From positions 1,054,001-1,118,000 of the forward strand of contig CAWIED010000001.1 in assembly GCA_963835085.1 (NCBI GenBank): DNA of 64,000 bases. The letters are read 5' to 3'. Below, one piece after another: positions 27,030 through 35,699 of the stretch. Each line of letters opens with the position of its first letter. Position 1 is the stretch's first letter. Position numbers and translations under genes: made by a program. Below the pieces are notes generated by a model, which did not search any database, was not told the DNA's origin, and saw nothing but the letters and a program-made list of their open reading frames with translations. The DNA is from JBDIAG01 sp963835085. GTDB taxonomy: Bacteria > Actinomycetota > Actinomycetes > Actinomycetales > CAWJMD01.

Positions 27030-27917
27030 ATGGATCGACAGCAGATCAACGTGATCCGGCGGTTCAACCGAACCGTCACTCAGCGGATCGGCGCGCTTGA
27101 CGACGAATACCTATCGAGGCGTCGCTCGTTGGGACTGTCACGACTGCTCTGGGAGGTCGAACCCGCCGGATCGCAGGTGCGCTCGCTTCGGGCCCGTCTC
27201 GGGTTGGATTCCGGGCACGCCAGCAGACAGTTGCGGCAGCTTGAAGCGGACGGGCTCATCACCACCGACTCCGACATCGGCGACGCGAGGGTGCGGAGAG
27301 TGCGACTGACTGAAGCAGGTCTCGCCGAGCGAACAGTTCTTGACCAGGCATCGGACGAACTCGCGGAATCGATCCTCGAACCACTCAGTACCGCCCAGCG
27401 AGAGCGGCTGGTCGCGACGATGACCGAGGTCGAGCGACTGTTGCTGGCCTCTCAGGTACACCTTGAGATCACCGACCCACGCGCCCGGGATGCACGTTCG
27501 TGCTTGCGTGCCTACTTCGCTGAATTGGGGGAGAGGTTTGAGAACGGGTTCGACCCAGGTGAGGGCATTTCGGCCACAGACGAGGAGATGACCCTCCCGA
27601 ACGGATTGCTTGTGGTGGCGACGCTCGCAGGCGCGCCGATCGGGTGCGGGGCGCTGAAGCTGCATCCGGACACCCGGGTCGCCGAGGTCAAGAGGATGTG
27701 GACCAGCCGAGACTTCCGTGGGCTTGGGCTGGGTCGCCGTCTCCTGGAACACCTCGTCAAGGAAGCGGACGATCGCGGGATGGACACGGTGCGACTGGAG
27801 ACGAACCGTTCTCTCGTGGAAGCCCGCCACCTCTACCAGAGCGCCGGCTTCGTCGAGGTCGACGCGTTCAACAGCGAGCCCTACGCCCATCATTGGTTCC
27901 AAAGGAACCTTGGCTGA
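27030..27917 (+). CDS. MarR-GNAT fusion protein
   Basis: 295 residues from ATG 27030. Residues 1-145 are a MarR domain (RLGLDSGHASRQLRQLEADG, GDARVRRVRLTEAG). Residues about 150-295 are a GNAT acetyltransferase with acetyl-CoA loop RDFRGLGLGRRLLEHLVKEA and the following NRSLVEARHLYQSAGFVEV. The two-domain order is a known actinobacterial and proteobacterial type thought to combine sensing with acetylation. TCTGA-N5/6-TCAGA just before the ATG may be its own operator. Acetylation substrate unknown. Confidence 0.9.
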   Translation: MDRQQINVIRRFNRTVTQRIGALDDEYLSRRRSLGLSRLLWEVEPAGSQVRSLRARLGLDSGHASRQLRQLEADGLITTDSDIGDARVRRVRLTEAGLAERTVLDQASDELAESILEPLSTAQRERLVATMTEVERLLLASQVHLEITDPRARDARSCLRAYFAELGERFENGFDPGEGISATDEEMTLPNGLLVVATLAGAPIGCGALKLHPDTRVAEVKRMWTSRDFRGLGLGRRLLEHLVKEADDRGMDTVRLETNRSLVEARHLYQSAGFVEVDAFNSEPYAHHWFQRNLG

Positions 27918-27955
27918 ACCTGGGCTCGGATGATTCTGCGTTCGGGAAGGTGTAG

Positions 27956-28729
27956 GTGACAATAGGGCCGATGCGGCCGTTGAACGATTTACTGGTGGAA
28001 GCAGAGTCAGCCGACACCACGGGGTGGGGCTTCGGCTGGTTGGACGGGCGAGCCACCGAGGAACGACCGCCGTGGGGCTACGCGCGGCTCCTCGCCGGTC
28101 GGCTGGCCGCCGTGGACAGCGCGCTCGACATCGATACCGGCGGAGGCGAAGTCGTCAACGAGGCGCCGGTACTGCCGGCGCAGATGGTGGTCACCGAGTC
28201 CTACCCGCCGAATGCCGGGCGCGCCCGCCACCTACTCGCGCCGCGCGGAGTCCGTGTGGTCGAACCGGACGATAGCGTGCAGTTGCCTTTCGCTGACGCA
28301 TCCTTCTCTCTCGTCTCCTCCCGCCACCCGGTCAAGCCGAACTGGACCGAAGTCTCCCGGGTCCTCGTTCCCGGAGGCCGCTACTTCGCCCAACACGTCG
28401 GTCCCGCTTCCGCGTTCGAGCTCATCGAGTATTTTCTCGGTCCTCTTCCGGAGAATCGGAAATCGCGCCACCCCGACTCGGAAGTCCGCGAGGCGGAGCA
28501 GGCTGGTCTATCCATCGAGGATCTGCGCACGATTCGTTGCCGGATGGAGTTCTATGACATCGGAGCCATTGTGTGGATCCTGCGCAAGTGTCCGTGGTGG
28601 ATCCCCGACTTCTCCGTTCGGAAGTACCTCCCACAGCTCACTCGACTTGATGAGCAGTTACGTCTCGGCGAGCCTTTCGTCGCGTATTCCTCCCGCCACC
28701 TCATCGAAGCCAGGCGCGTCCTGCCATGA
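27956..28729 (+). CDS. Class I SAM-dependent methyltransferase
   Basis: 257 residues from GTG 27956 (ATG 27971 possible). The SAM-binding region is LDIDTGGGEVVNEAP, with acidic residue in VRVVEPDDSVQLPFADASFS and the post-motif EVSRVLVPGGRYFAQHVGPA. The N-terminal GWLDGRATEERPPWGYARLL motif occurs in a common actinobacterial group of putative methyltransferases. Substrate unknown. Its stop overlaps the following hemerythrin gene (ATGA). Confidence 0.85.
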   Translation: MTIGPMRPLNDLLVEAESADTTGWGFGWLDGRATEERPPWGYARLLAGRLAAVDSALDIDTGGGEVVNEAPVLPAQMVVTESYPPNAGRARHLLAPRGVRVVEPDDSVQLPFADASFSLVSSRHPVKPNWTEVSRVLVPGGRYFAQHVGPASAFELIEYFLGPLPENRKSRHPDSEVREAEQAGLSIEDLRTIRCRMEFYDIGAIVWILRKCPWWIPDFSVRKYLPQLTRLDEQLRLGEPFVAYSSRHLIEARRVLP

Positions 28730-29197
28730 CGGAGGGCGACAGGACCAGGCTGATCACCTGGAGCCAAGAACTTCGCGGTGTTCACCAGCGACTGCGCCAA
28801 GCCCTGCGAGTGACCCGCGAAACCCTGTCCGGCGGCGATGATAAAGGGTTCGCAGCACGCGATCTCTTTGCTGTATTGCCACGGCTTTTGCGCTGCGCTC
28901 AGCGGCCACCATGAAGGCGAGGACGGCACGCTGTTCCCCGCCATCGCCGCGGCACATCCCGAACTGCGCGAGACGCTCCGACGTTTGGAACAAGACCACT
29001 CGATGATCGCCCAACTGGTGACAGAGTTGCAGGCGGCGGCCGAACGGTCCGCATCTGACGCTGAACTCGATCGCCACTTAGCTGGGATCGCCGCGATCAT
29101 GGAGTCGCATTTCCGCTACGAAGAACGCCGGTTATTGACCGTCCTTGACACGCTCGCGCTCGACGCAAACCCCCACGACGTCTTGGGCCCGCTGTAG
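28726..29197 (+). CDS. Hemerythrin-domain protein, frameshifted
   Basis: The first frame (MTEGDRTRLITWSQELRGVH) gives the initial helix with metal-ligand His; the second (LYCHGFCAALSGHHEGEDGT then LFPAIAAAHPELRE, DHSMIAQL, ESHFRYEERRLL) supplies the HxxxE and later His/Glu ligands of a di-iron four-helix bundle. The frames join near 28868 where TTT may hold one extra base. Reconstructed length about 156 is normal. Members bind O2 or act in redox sensing. Coupled to the methyltransferase upstream by ATGA. Confidence 0.8.
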
Positions 29198-29536
29198 CAC
29201 GGCGGTGGGTCGAGCACAGTCGGGGGTCCTAGAGCGTCAACCCGTACCACCTCGCCTGGGGACGGGTACTTTCTCCACGACGGCACCGCCGGCCCTGGTG
29301 GCGAAACTCTCCGGGCGGTCTCCACGCGCGGCAAAAGGAGTTTGCGTCCTCTCGGGAGGTTAATAATCTAACCGGGTGAACCTCTGCCGTGCGACGGAGG
29401 AGTCTATCCTAGTTCGTCATCGTATTAGTCAATGTGCAACTTTCCTAGCGCTACTCTGCCGCGCCTTGCTCCCATCACTCGCGCAAATACCGCCAACCCA
29501 GAGCGCATCTCACAGGCGGATGGATAGGAGCCTCTA
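29198..29536. other. Intergenic stretch without recognised gene
   Basis: No coding frame with codon bias. A small GGTTA-6 nt-TAACC inverted repeat lies at 29358-29373, of doubtful meaning. Confidence 0.4.
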
Positions 29537-29804
29537 GTGGCCCTGGAATACAGCACCGACGATTTCCCTCTACAACTACGGCATTGTCGCCGTTGGCGTA
29601 TCTGTCCGCACTTATGACGATATCCCGTACTATCTGGAGGCGACTTTCGAGTTGACCTCTGCAAGCATCGATTTCAGCATCACCGCCGGCGACGCGGCCA
29701 CCTTCGCGGCCAAGCTAGATGACCACATCGCCGCCATGCGGCGGATCGTCGATGCAGCCTCATTGTTGATGGAGACGCTCCAATTCGAGCGGAATAGCCT
29801 TTAG
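29537..29804 (+). CDS. Small unrecognised gene, apparently frameshifted
   Basis: GTG 29537 follows TAGGAG at normal spacing and reads MALEYSTDDF; from about 29575 a neighbouring frame with strong GC3 bias continues YGIVAVGVSVRTYDDIPYYL and ends MRRIVDAASLLMETLQFERN before TAG 29804. One extra base in TTTCCC would join them into about 88 residues. Soluble, no motif recognised. It might be a remnant rather than a gene. Confidence 0.4.
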
Positions 29805-29972
29805 GTAGCCTCTATTGCCGGTGCTGGCTAGTAATAGAGCCCTAGCCTCGACGGCCGGGGGGCTCGTTGCCGATCGCCGAGCGGGATGCGGGCGGAGCCC
29901 GTCAATGGACAGCTTGCATGGATGCTGACACCCGGCCCCTCAGTCGGGGGATGTCAAGCGGCATTCGGGCCG

Positions 29973-31208
29973 TCAAAGCTGTGCTCGACGTTGTTCGAGC
30001 CAAGCCCTTGCGCGTGGGTTGTCGGTCAGTTCGATGGCGCGGTCGAGGGCTTCGGTGGCCTCGGGTGCGCCCTGCCGGAGGAGCAGTTCGGCTCTCGCAG
30101 CCTGGAAGGGCTGGAAGGTTTGCGTGCGGTCGGTCGAGCGGGCGAGTTCGTCCAGCAGGGCGAGCCCCTGCGCCGGTCCGTCCTGGTGCCCGACGATCAC
30201 GGCGTGGGCGACGTGCGCGCCGATGCTGGGCGCAACCCGCAGCAATGCGGCGGCCAATGAGGCCAATGCGGCCCAGTCGGTGAGACCGGTGCGTGCTCGA
30301 TCGGCGTGGACTGCCTGCATCGCCGCTTCGAACTGAAACCGGCCGGGACGTCCGAGCGCGGATGCTCTGCGCAGCATCTGCTCGCCTTCTGCGATCAACG
30401 CCGCGTTCCAGCAGCGCGGGTCCTGCTGCTCCAACGGCACGTATTCACCCGTTCGAGCCGGCGCTCGTGACAAGGAGAAGGAAATCAGGGCCGCGAGTCC
30501 CCAGGCTTCGGGCTCATCGTCGAGCAGTTGGCCCAGAGTCTTCGCCAGGTGACGTGCCTCGCCCGCCATGGAGTCGGCGGTGTGGGGTCCGGTGCCGTCG
30601 GCGTCGTCCCACGCGATCGCGAAGCAGCCGTAGATCGCCTCGAGCACGGCCGGGAGCCGAGCCGGGATCGTGGACTTCCCAGGGACCACGAAGGGGATTC
30701 GGGCGTCGCGGATGCGGCGTTTGGCGCGGACCAGGCGTTGGGCCATCGTGCTGGTAGGGACGGCGAACGCGCGCGCGACGTCGACAGCCTCGAAGCCGAG
30801 CACGCTCTGCAACATGAGCGGGCTGCGGATGGCCGGATCGATCGCGGGATGGGCGCAGACGAACAGCAGCGCGAGGCGACGCTCGGGGATGGCATCCGGA
30901 TCGAGAGCAGCCAAGGATGGCTCGATGGCGCCGACATTCAGGGCTGTGTCGAGCGGCACTGTGCGGCGTCGCGCAGCGGACTTCCACGCGTCGCGCTGAT
31001 GGTTTCGGGCCACGGTGAGCAGCCATCCCTCCGGATTGTCGGGCACACCACGGGCAGGCCAGGTGACGAGCGCCCGCTCGAAGGCGGAGGCGACCGCGTC
31101 TTCGGCGAGACCGAGGTCGCCCGAGGCTGCGGCGAGGACCGCGACCAGCCGCGCACGCGAGGTGCGAGCGGCGCTCTCGGCAGCGGCTCGCACTTCATCG
31201 TGTGTCAC
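29973..31208 (-). CDS. ECF sigma factor with C-terminal TPR-like extension (ECF42 type)
   Basis: 411 residues from GTG 31208, overlapping the DGPF gene stop as GTGA. Sigma region 2 is AEDAVASAFERALVTWPARG with PDNPEGWLLTVARNHQRDAW; region 4 is MLQSVLGFEAVDVARAFAVP and STMAQRLVRAKRRIRDARIP. The remaining 200 residues (from FVVPGKSTIPARLPAV) form the long helical extension that defines ECF42 (DUF6596). Groups of this type are paired with a DGPF/YCII protein instead of an anti-sigma factor, as here. Autoregulation is expected; the target promoter was not identified. Confidence 0.92.
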   Translation of the reverse strand: MTHDEVRAAAESAARTSRARLVAVLAAASGDLGLAEDAVASAFERALVTWPARGVPDNPEGWLLTVARNHQRDAWKSAARRRTVPLDTALNVGAIEPSLAALDPDAIPERRLALLFVCAHPAIDPAIRSPLMLQSVLGFEAVDVARAFAVPTSTMAQRLVRAKRRIRDARIPFVVPGKSTIPARLPAVLEAIYGCFAIAWDDADGTGPHTADSMAGEARHLAKTLGQLLDDEPEAWGLAALISFSLSRAPARTGEYVPLEQQDPRCWNAALIAEGEQMLRRASALGRPGRFQFEAAMQAVHADRARTGLTDWAALASLAAALLRVAPSIGAHVAHAVIVGHQDGPAQGLALLDELARSTDRTQTFQPFQAARAELLLRQGAPEATEALDRAIELTDNPRARAWLEQRRAQL

Positions 31209-31582
31209 GTGTCGCGGACCCACACGCCGTTCACCGTGTGCGTTGCGCCAGGCCGGATCTCTATCGCCCCCCACCGCGCTGCGGGCGCCTCTTTCGCCCA
31301 TTCCAGGGCAGCATCGAGGTCGGGTACGTCGATGACGAATGTGCCGCCCAGTTGCTCCTTCGTATCCGCGAAGGGCCCGTCCTGCACCCGCAACGTTCCG
31401 TCCACCGCCGTCAACGTGGTGGTGAGAGCCGATGGTGCGAGCACTTCGGCGGCGATGAGCACACCCGCCTGCTCCAGCGCGGCCGCGTAGGCGGTGAAGG
31501 CTTCGCGTCCGGCTTGGATCGCCTCCGCACCGATCGATTCCTCATCGGCCTCCGGATAGTGCATCAGCAGTGTGTAACGCAT
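31205..31582 (-). CDS. YCII/DGPF-domain protein
   Basis: 125 residues, MRYTLLMHYPEADEE at the start and the signature VQDGPFADTKEQLGGTFVID in the middle. YCII-like ferredoxin-fold proteins of this class accompany ECF42-type sigma factors. Here the gene overlaps the sigma gene by 4 bases, so both are translated from one message. The role in signalling is not established. Confidence 0.92.
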   Translation of the reverse strand: MRYTLLMHYPEADEESIGAEAIQAGREAFTAYAAALEQAGVLIAAEVLAPSALTTTLTAVDGTLRVQDGPFADTKEQLGGTFVIDVPDLDAALEWAKEAPAARWGAIEIRPGATHTVNGVWVRDT

Positions 31583-31626
31583 GATCTGATTCTCCCAGTC
31601 TGTATCTGGCGCAGTCAGCGCCGCTC

Positions 31627-31663
31627 ACGGAGGAACTCCTCCGTCGGGACCGACTCTCGGTCC
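31627..31663. promoter_or_regulatory. Tandem hairpins upstream of the DGPF/ECF operon
   Basis: ACGGAGGA-AC-TCCTCCGT (31627-31644) and GGACCGA-CTC-TCGGTCC (31647-31663) are two adjacent perfect inverted repeats 45-80 bases upstream of the DGPF start and within the 280-base gap before the hydrolase gene. They may be a terminator pair or operators. Confidence 0.45.
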
Positions 31664-31859
31664 TTATGCAGGTGACGATCAGAGAGCCGGCTGATCGACA
31701 GGGCGCTGCGGATTCGTCGCGGAAGTTGCCCGGAGAGGAGCTGGGAACTCAGTTCTCGTGCTTGCGCCAGGCATGGGTGCTGAGCCGTCGTCTAGCCGAG
31801 TCGGATTGGGAGTGCGTCGACCTCGAGGCCAACTTGCGCTTCGCTGACAGACTGTGCGC

Positions 31860-32837
31860 ATGGCGACTTCTGCTCAGGTGTCATGGCAGTTGGAGGGGAT
31901 CGCGATGGAGGGAACAGTCGTGCGGCCTGATGGCGATGGGCCCTTCCCGGCTGTGGTCCTTGTGGCCGGTAGCGGCCCGACCGACCGGGATTGGTGTTCG
32001 CCGCTGCTGCCGGGCAGTAACGGTAGCGGGCGGCTCTTCGCGGAGGCGTTCGCCGAGGCCGGTATCGCGTCTCTCCGCTTTGACAAGCGGGCAGCCGGCC
32101 CGCATGCCATCGAGAACGTCACCCGGCTCATCGGAACGATGAGCATGCAGTCACATCTGGACGAGCTCGTCGCGGCCGTTCAGAAGCTGGCAGTGCTCGA
32201 CTTCGTGGACTCCTCGAGAATCGTCGGGTTCGGCAACAGTGAGGGCGCCATCCACGTGCTGCACTACGCCGTCAGCGCCCAGGCAGTCTCGTTCGCGGGG
32301 ATCGTGCTCGCGGCGCCACCCGGTCGTCCCATCCAGGCTGTTCTGCTGTCCCAGTTGGCTCTTCAGGCCGCTCGGTTTCCCGGTGGCCTCGAGCTCATGC
32401 CGAAAGTCGAGGAGGCCGCAGCCCGTTACGCCGCCGGGCAGCCGATGAATCCTGACCCTGGCCTGCCCGAGAGTGTGAGGATGGTGCTGGCAAGCTTCGA
32501 GACGCCGGCGAACCTCCCGTTCGCGCGCGAGCTGTGGGTCGAATCCGCGTGCGAATCGCTCGCGAGGGTGCAGATTCCCACGCTCGTGCTGATCGGCGGC
32601 AAAGACGTACAGATCGATCTGCATGCTGACGGCGAGCCTTTGCAGAGGGCGGCCGCCGGGATGACGAACGTGACTTTCGCGTTCCCACCCACGGCGAATC
32701 ACGTGTTCAAGGAAGACGCGCGTACCCCTGCCGACGTGGCCGCATCGCCAGGCAACGGATACAACGAAGCCGGCACCCGTCTCGACCCAGAGAGCCTCGA
32801 GACGATTCTCGGTTGGCTACACGCCGTCTTCACGTAG
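31860..32837 (+). CDS. Alpha/beta hydrolase (dienelactone-hydrolase-like)
   Basis: 325 residues from ATG 31860 (GTG 31854 also possible). The oxyanion-side AVVLVAGSGPTDRDW, nucleophile elbow GFGNSEGAIHV (Ser), acid Asp in LVLIGGKDVQIDL and His in TANHVFKE give a full catalytic triad of the serine hydrolase DUF-type acyl-CoA esterases (YfhR/YuxL-like). Cytoplasmic: no signal peptide. Substrate unknown. Confidence 0.85.
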   Translation: MATSAQVSWQLEGIAMEGTVVRPDGDGPFPAVVLVAGSGPTDRDWCSPLLPGSNGSGRLFAEAFAEAGIASLRFDKRAAGPHAIENVTRLIGTMSMQSHLDELVAAVQKLAVLDFVDSSRIVGFGNSEGAIHVLHYAVSAQAVSFAGIVLAAPPGRPIQAVLLSQLALQAARFPGGLELMPKVEEAAARYAAGQPMNPDPGLPESVRMVLASFETPANLPFARELWVESACESLARVQIPTLVLIGGKDVQIDLHADGEPLQRAAAGMTNVTFAFPPTANHVFKEDARTPADVAASPGNGYNEAGTRLDPESLETILGWLHAVFT

Positions 32838-33044
32838 CTTGCGTACTACTCCACGAGTGACTGGTCGGCCGGATACCTGGCCGCGGGTCATCTGGAGGCC
32901 GGCGACGAGCCCGGCCACGAGGTCCGCCTGATCCTTGGGGGGTGCGCGAGAGACGGTCGAGCAGTCTCCGTGAAACGCCGCTCGGCTACGACGTATTCGA
33001 CGTCTGTCTTCGGCTTCTGGTTCGGCCTGCTGGCCGCACGCCGC

Positions 33045-33497
33045 TTAGTTGGATGGCTCACTCCGGTGTTCAGGCGAATGGACGATGAGCACCGGGCAGT
33101 GGGCGTGTTCGGCGCAGGCGGAACTGACCGATCCGAGCAGCAGGCCGGCGAAGCCGCCGTGTCCGCGACTGCCCAGGACCAGCATGTGGGCGTCCGCGCT
33201 CTGCTCGATGAGTGTGCGAGCGGGCGATCCGCACAGCACCGTTCTGGTGATCGGCGGTGGTCCGTCGGGAAACGCCTCGTTGATCGCTGTGTCGAGGATG
33301 GCTGCGGCATCGTCCTCCGGATGCAACTCCGGTGGGGGAACGTAGCCTGGGGCGCTCGAGTAGGCCCAGGTCGTCACTGCTTCGAGCGGAGCACCTAGCG
33401 CGTCAGCCAGGGTGAAGGCGTACGCAAGGGCGTCGACGGAGGAACTCGATCCGTCGACACCAACGAGAATGCGGCTGGAATCGGGAGTGCTTGTCAT
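33045..33497 (-). CDS. Universal stress protein (UspA family)
   Basis: 150 residues from ATG 33497, preceded by AAAGGGTGG; the open frame begins at 33539 but the extra part is Arg-rich and unlike Usp. ILVGVDGSSSSVDALAYAF opens the fold and LVLGSRGHGGFAGLLLGSVS is the ATP-binding G-2x-G-9x-GS motif, so it is an ATP-binding Usp. Such proteins accumulate in stationary phase or hypoxia. It is convergent with the hydrolase across a 207-base gap with no gene. Confidence 0.92.
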   Translation of the reverse strand: MTSTPDSSRILVGVDGSSSSVDALAYAFTLADALGAPLEAVTTWAYSSAPGYVPPPELHPEDDAAAILDTAINEAFPDGPPPITRTVLCGSPARTLIEQSADAHMLVLGSRGHGGFAGLLLGSVSSACAEHAHCPVLIVHSPEHRSEPSN

Positions 33498-33570
33498 GGC
33501 ACCACCCTTTATGGTGGTTCGCCGTCGAAACAGGGCCAAAGGTCACCTAGGTGGGCAGCATCCCAGCGCG

Positions 33571-34131
33571 TCAGCCCGCCTGCGACGATCCCTGTTCGGC
33601 TGGACGTGGCCTCTCGCTGAGGCCCAATCCCTGCCCACCATCGCTCAGTCGGGCCTGAATACGCCGTCCGACCGCTGTGACCGTGCGGATTTGGTTGGCT
33701 GTCAAAGGCTCGATGACGTATCGGCGAACGGCTTCGACATGGCCCGGCGCAGCGGCCAGGACGACGTCATAGCCGGCGGGGGTCAGAGTTGCGACCGTGC
33801 ATCGGCCATTGCAAGGATCGGGCTCGCGATGCACCCAGCCGCGATGTTCGAAGCGTTTGACAACGTTCGACAGTCGCGAAGGCGAGCCGTTGGACAGCCG
33901 AGCGAGCTCGCTCATGCGCAGCGTGAACTCGGGTGCCATCGATAGGGCGCTGAGGGTCACGTACTCGAACAGCGTGAGGTTGGAGTCGCGTTGCAGTTGG
34001 CCGTCCAACGTCCCTGGCAGTTGCAACACCAGCATGAGGAGGGCCTTCCAGGCATCCTTCTCCTCGGCTGACAGCCACTGCGGTTCGGCGTCAGCGCTAA
34101 CGGCTGACGTCTCTGCATTCGCCGTCGACAT
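33571..34131 (-). CDS. MarR-family regulator
   Basis: 186 residues. LTLFEYVTLSALSMAPEFTL and LARLSNGSPSRLSNVVKRFE (recognition helix) with wing GWVHREPDPCNGRCTVATL mark a MarR protein. It diverges from the azoreductase gene; two TTCA-N4-TGAA sites separate them. Regulation of a quinone or azo-dye reductase by MarR (as with AzoR/YodB-type systems) is a known theme, here inferred from position. Confidence 0.9.
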   Translation of the reverse strand: MSTANAETSAVSADAEPQWLSAEEKDAWKALLMLVLQLPGTLDGQLQRDSNLTLFEYVTLSALSMAPEFTLRMSELARLSNGSPSRLSNVVKRFEHRGWVHREPDPCNGRCTVATLTPAGYDVVLAAAPGHVEAVRRYVIEPLTANQIRTVTAVGRRIQARLSDGGQGLGLSERPRPAEQGSSQAG

Positions 34132-34210
34132 GGCGGGAGTCTATCCGCTCTGGCTCCACGATCGAACTGTCACTCCAGCGAGGACGGGCCTGAGCGAGCC
34201 CCCTGGACTG

Positions 34211-34254
34211 TTCATGATTGAAATATTGTGAGGTATTCTGACTTCACGCGTGAA
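34211..34254. promoter_or_regulatory. Paired TTCA-N4-TGAA operator sites
   Basis: TTCATGATTGAA (34211-34222) and TTCACGCGTGAA (34243-34254) share the same half-sites and are 32 bases apart, about three helical turns. The second is a perfect 12-bp palindrome 19 bases before the azoreductase start. Likely bound by the divergent MarR. Confidence 0.6.
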
Positions 34255-34272
34255 CCAATCTAAGGAGCCCGT

Positions 34273-34929
34273 ATGACCCTGTTCCGGCTGGACGCCAGCA
34301 TCCGTGTCGACCACTCGGCGAGCCGCGAGATCGCCGACATCGTCGAGCAGGAATGGCGTACCTCCCACCCAGGGGACACTGTCGAACGGCGCCACATCGG
34401 GGTAGACGTGCTCCCTGCCGATGCCTGGGCTCTCGCAGTGGCCGCGTCAGCCACCGACCCGCGTGAGCGCACCGCTGAGCAGCAAGAAGCAGTGGACTTG
34501 GCTGGCACCCTCGTCGACGAGCTGCTCGCCGCCGACGCGATCCTGCTCGCGGTGCCGCGGTACAACTTCGGGGTCTCCCAGCACATCAAGACCTGGATCG
34601 ACCTGATCATGACCGACCCCCGGGTCTCCAGGGGCGGAGCGCCGCTGCTGGCCGGCAAACCGGTCGTTCTGGCCACGGTTCGGGGCGGCGCCTACGGCCC
34701 GGAAACGCCACGTGCCGGGTGGGACCACTCGACTCCATACCTGCGCCGCATCCTCGCCGATGTGTGGGGGGCCGAGCTGACTGTCGTCGAGCGCGAGTTC
34801 ACCCTTGTGGGAGTCAACCCTGCACTCGACGCTTTCACGGATCTCGCCGCCGAGTTACATGCCGGCGCGCTGGCGTCGGCTCGAGAAGCAGGCCGTGCCC
34901 TCGGCGTCCTGAGTGCCGTCCACAGCTAG
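34273..34929 (+). CDS. FMN-dependent NADH-azoreductase-like flavodoxin-fold reductase
   Basis: 218 residues. MTLFRLDASIRVDHSASREI fits the phosphate-binding loop and LAVPRYNFGVSQHIKTWIDL the conserved P-x-YNFG-x-P-like FMN loop of AzoR/NQO-type enzymes, followed by VVLATVRGGAYG. These cytoplasmic dimers reduce quinones and azo compounds by two electrons. Controlled probably by the divergent MarR. AAGGAG precedes the ATG at 34273. Confidence 0.88.
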   Translation: MTLFRLDASIRVDHSASREIADIVEQEWRTSHPGDTVERRHIGVDVLPADAWALAVAASATDPRERTAEQQEAVDLAGTLVDELLAADAILLAVPRYNFGVSQHIKTWIDLIMTDPRVSRGGAPLLAGKPVVLATVRGGAYGPETPRAGWDHSTPYLRRILADVWGAELTVVEREFTLVGVNPALDAFTDLAAELHAGALASAREAGRALGVLSAVHS

Positions 34930-35234
34930 AGCCGCCGTCAGCTCGCCGCACGTGGCGATCTCGCCATGGCGAGGACGTACTGAAACAGGTGCCCATTCGC
35001 GAGGCTTGGGGCCGCCGGCCTGGCGGTTCGCGGAGCCCGGCCTGGCAGCATCGACGTCACGGCAGTCAAGACCGAGAAAGCGCACCGTATTCGAGGCAGC
35101 GCCCCGGACGACGCTGGCATCGGGTCGAATTGGCGTGCAAATTGGCGCATCTCGGGCTGCGTCGGCCTTCTGAACGGGCAGACCGGCCGTGAGCGAGCGG
35201 AAAGCTGCCGCGCGCAGGACGACTCCGACCGGGG
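34930..35234. other. Gene-free stretch before the dispersed repeat
   Basis: No frame on either strand shows coding bias with a plausible start, and no recognised motif. Confidence 0.4.
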
Positions 35235-35331
35235 GTAGCGCGATCTGGACTACATCGAGCCGCGCGCTGCGATCGGACTGAGCAGGTATAGGCCTGCAGT
35301 GGCCGTATCGATGTAGTCCAGATTGCGCTAC
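35235..35331. repeat. Dispersed inverted-repeat element, copy 2
   Basis: The 24-nt left arm (35235-35258, beginning GTAGCGCGATCTGGACTACA) matches the reverse complement of the right arm (35308-35331) at 23 of 24 positions, around a 49-nt centre that itself can fold (GCAGG-TATAGG-CCTGC). The same arm consensus occurs at 11187-11282. The centres of the two copies are unrelated in sequence. Confidence 0.8.
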
Positions 35332-35699
35332 GGGTGGGCAGCTCGGCTCAGGCGCGGGCCGTTACCTGCCGCAGGCCCGGCTAGGCCCGGCTCGTGGAGG
35401 TCGATCCCTGGGCCACGCTCATGTGATCGCTAGTCGGCCTTTCTCCACCGGCACAACGCTGGTTGTCGAGGAGGAAGACTCCATCGCGTGCGCCCGACCA
35501 CGTCGTCTGCTGCCACCGAAGGTTAGGGTCCACCCGGCAATAACCACTGCATGGCGCTTCCGGGGGTCGGACGCCTGACTTCGTTGTTGGCCACACCCAC
35601 GTAGCTCCGTTACGCGGGCGAACCTCCGCCTGGTCAGCCATCCCGCCCAGAAACCGACACTGCAGCGATTATTTCCCGGCGGCCCCTTACGTTGAAGGC
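35332..35699. other. Gene-free stretch after the dispersed repeat
   Basis: About 370 bases with no coding bias. GCCCGGCTAGGCCCGGCT near 35380 is a short direct repeat of 10 bases. Nothing else recognised. Confidence 0.4.
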
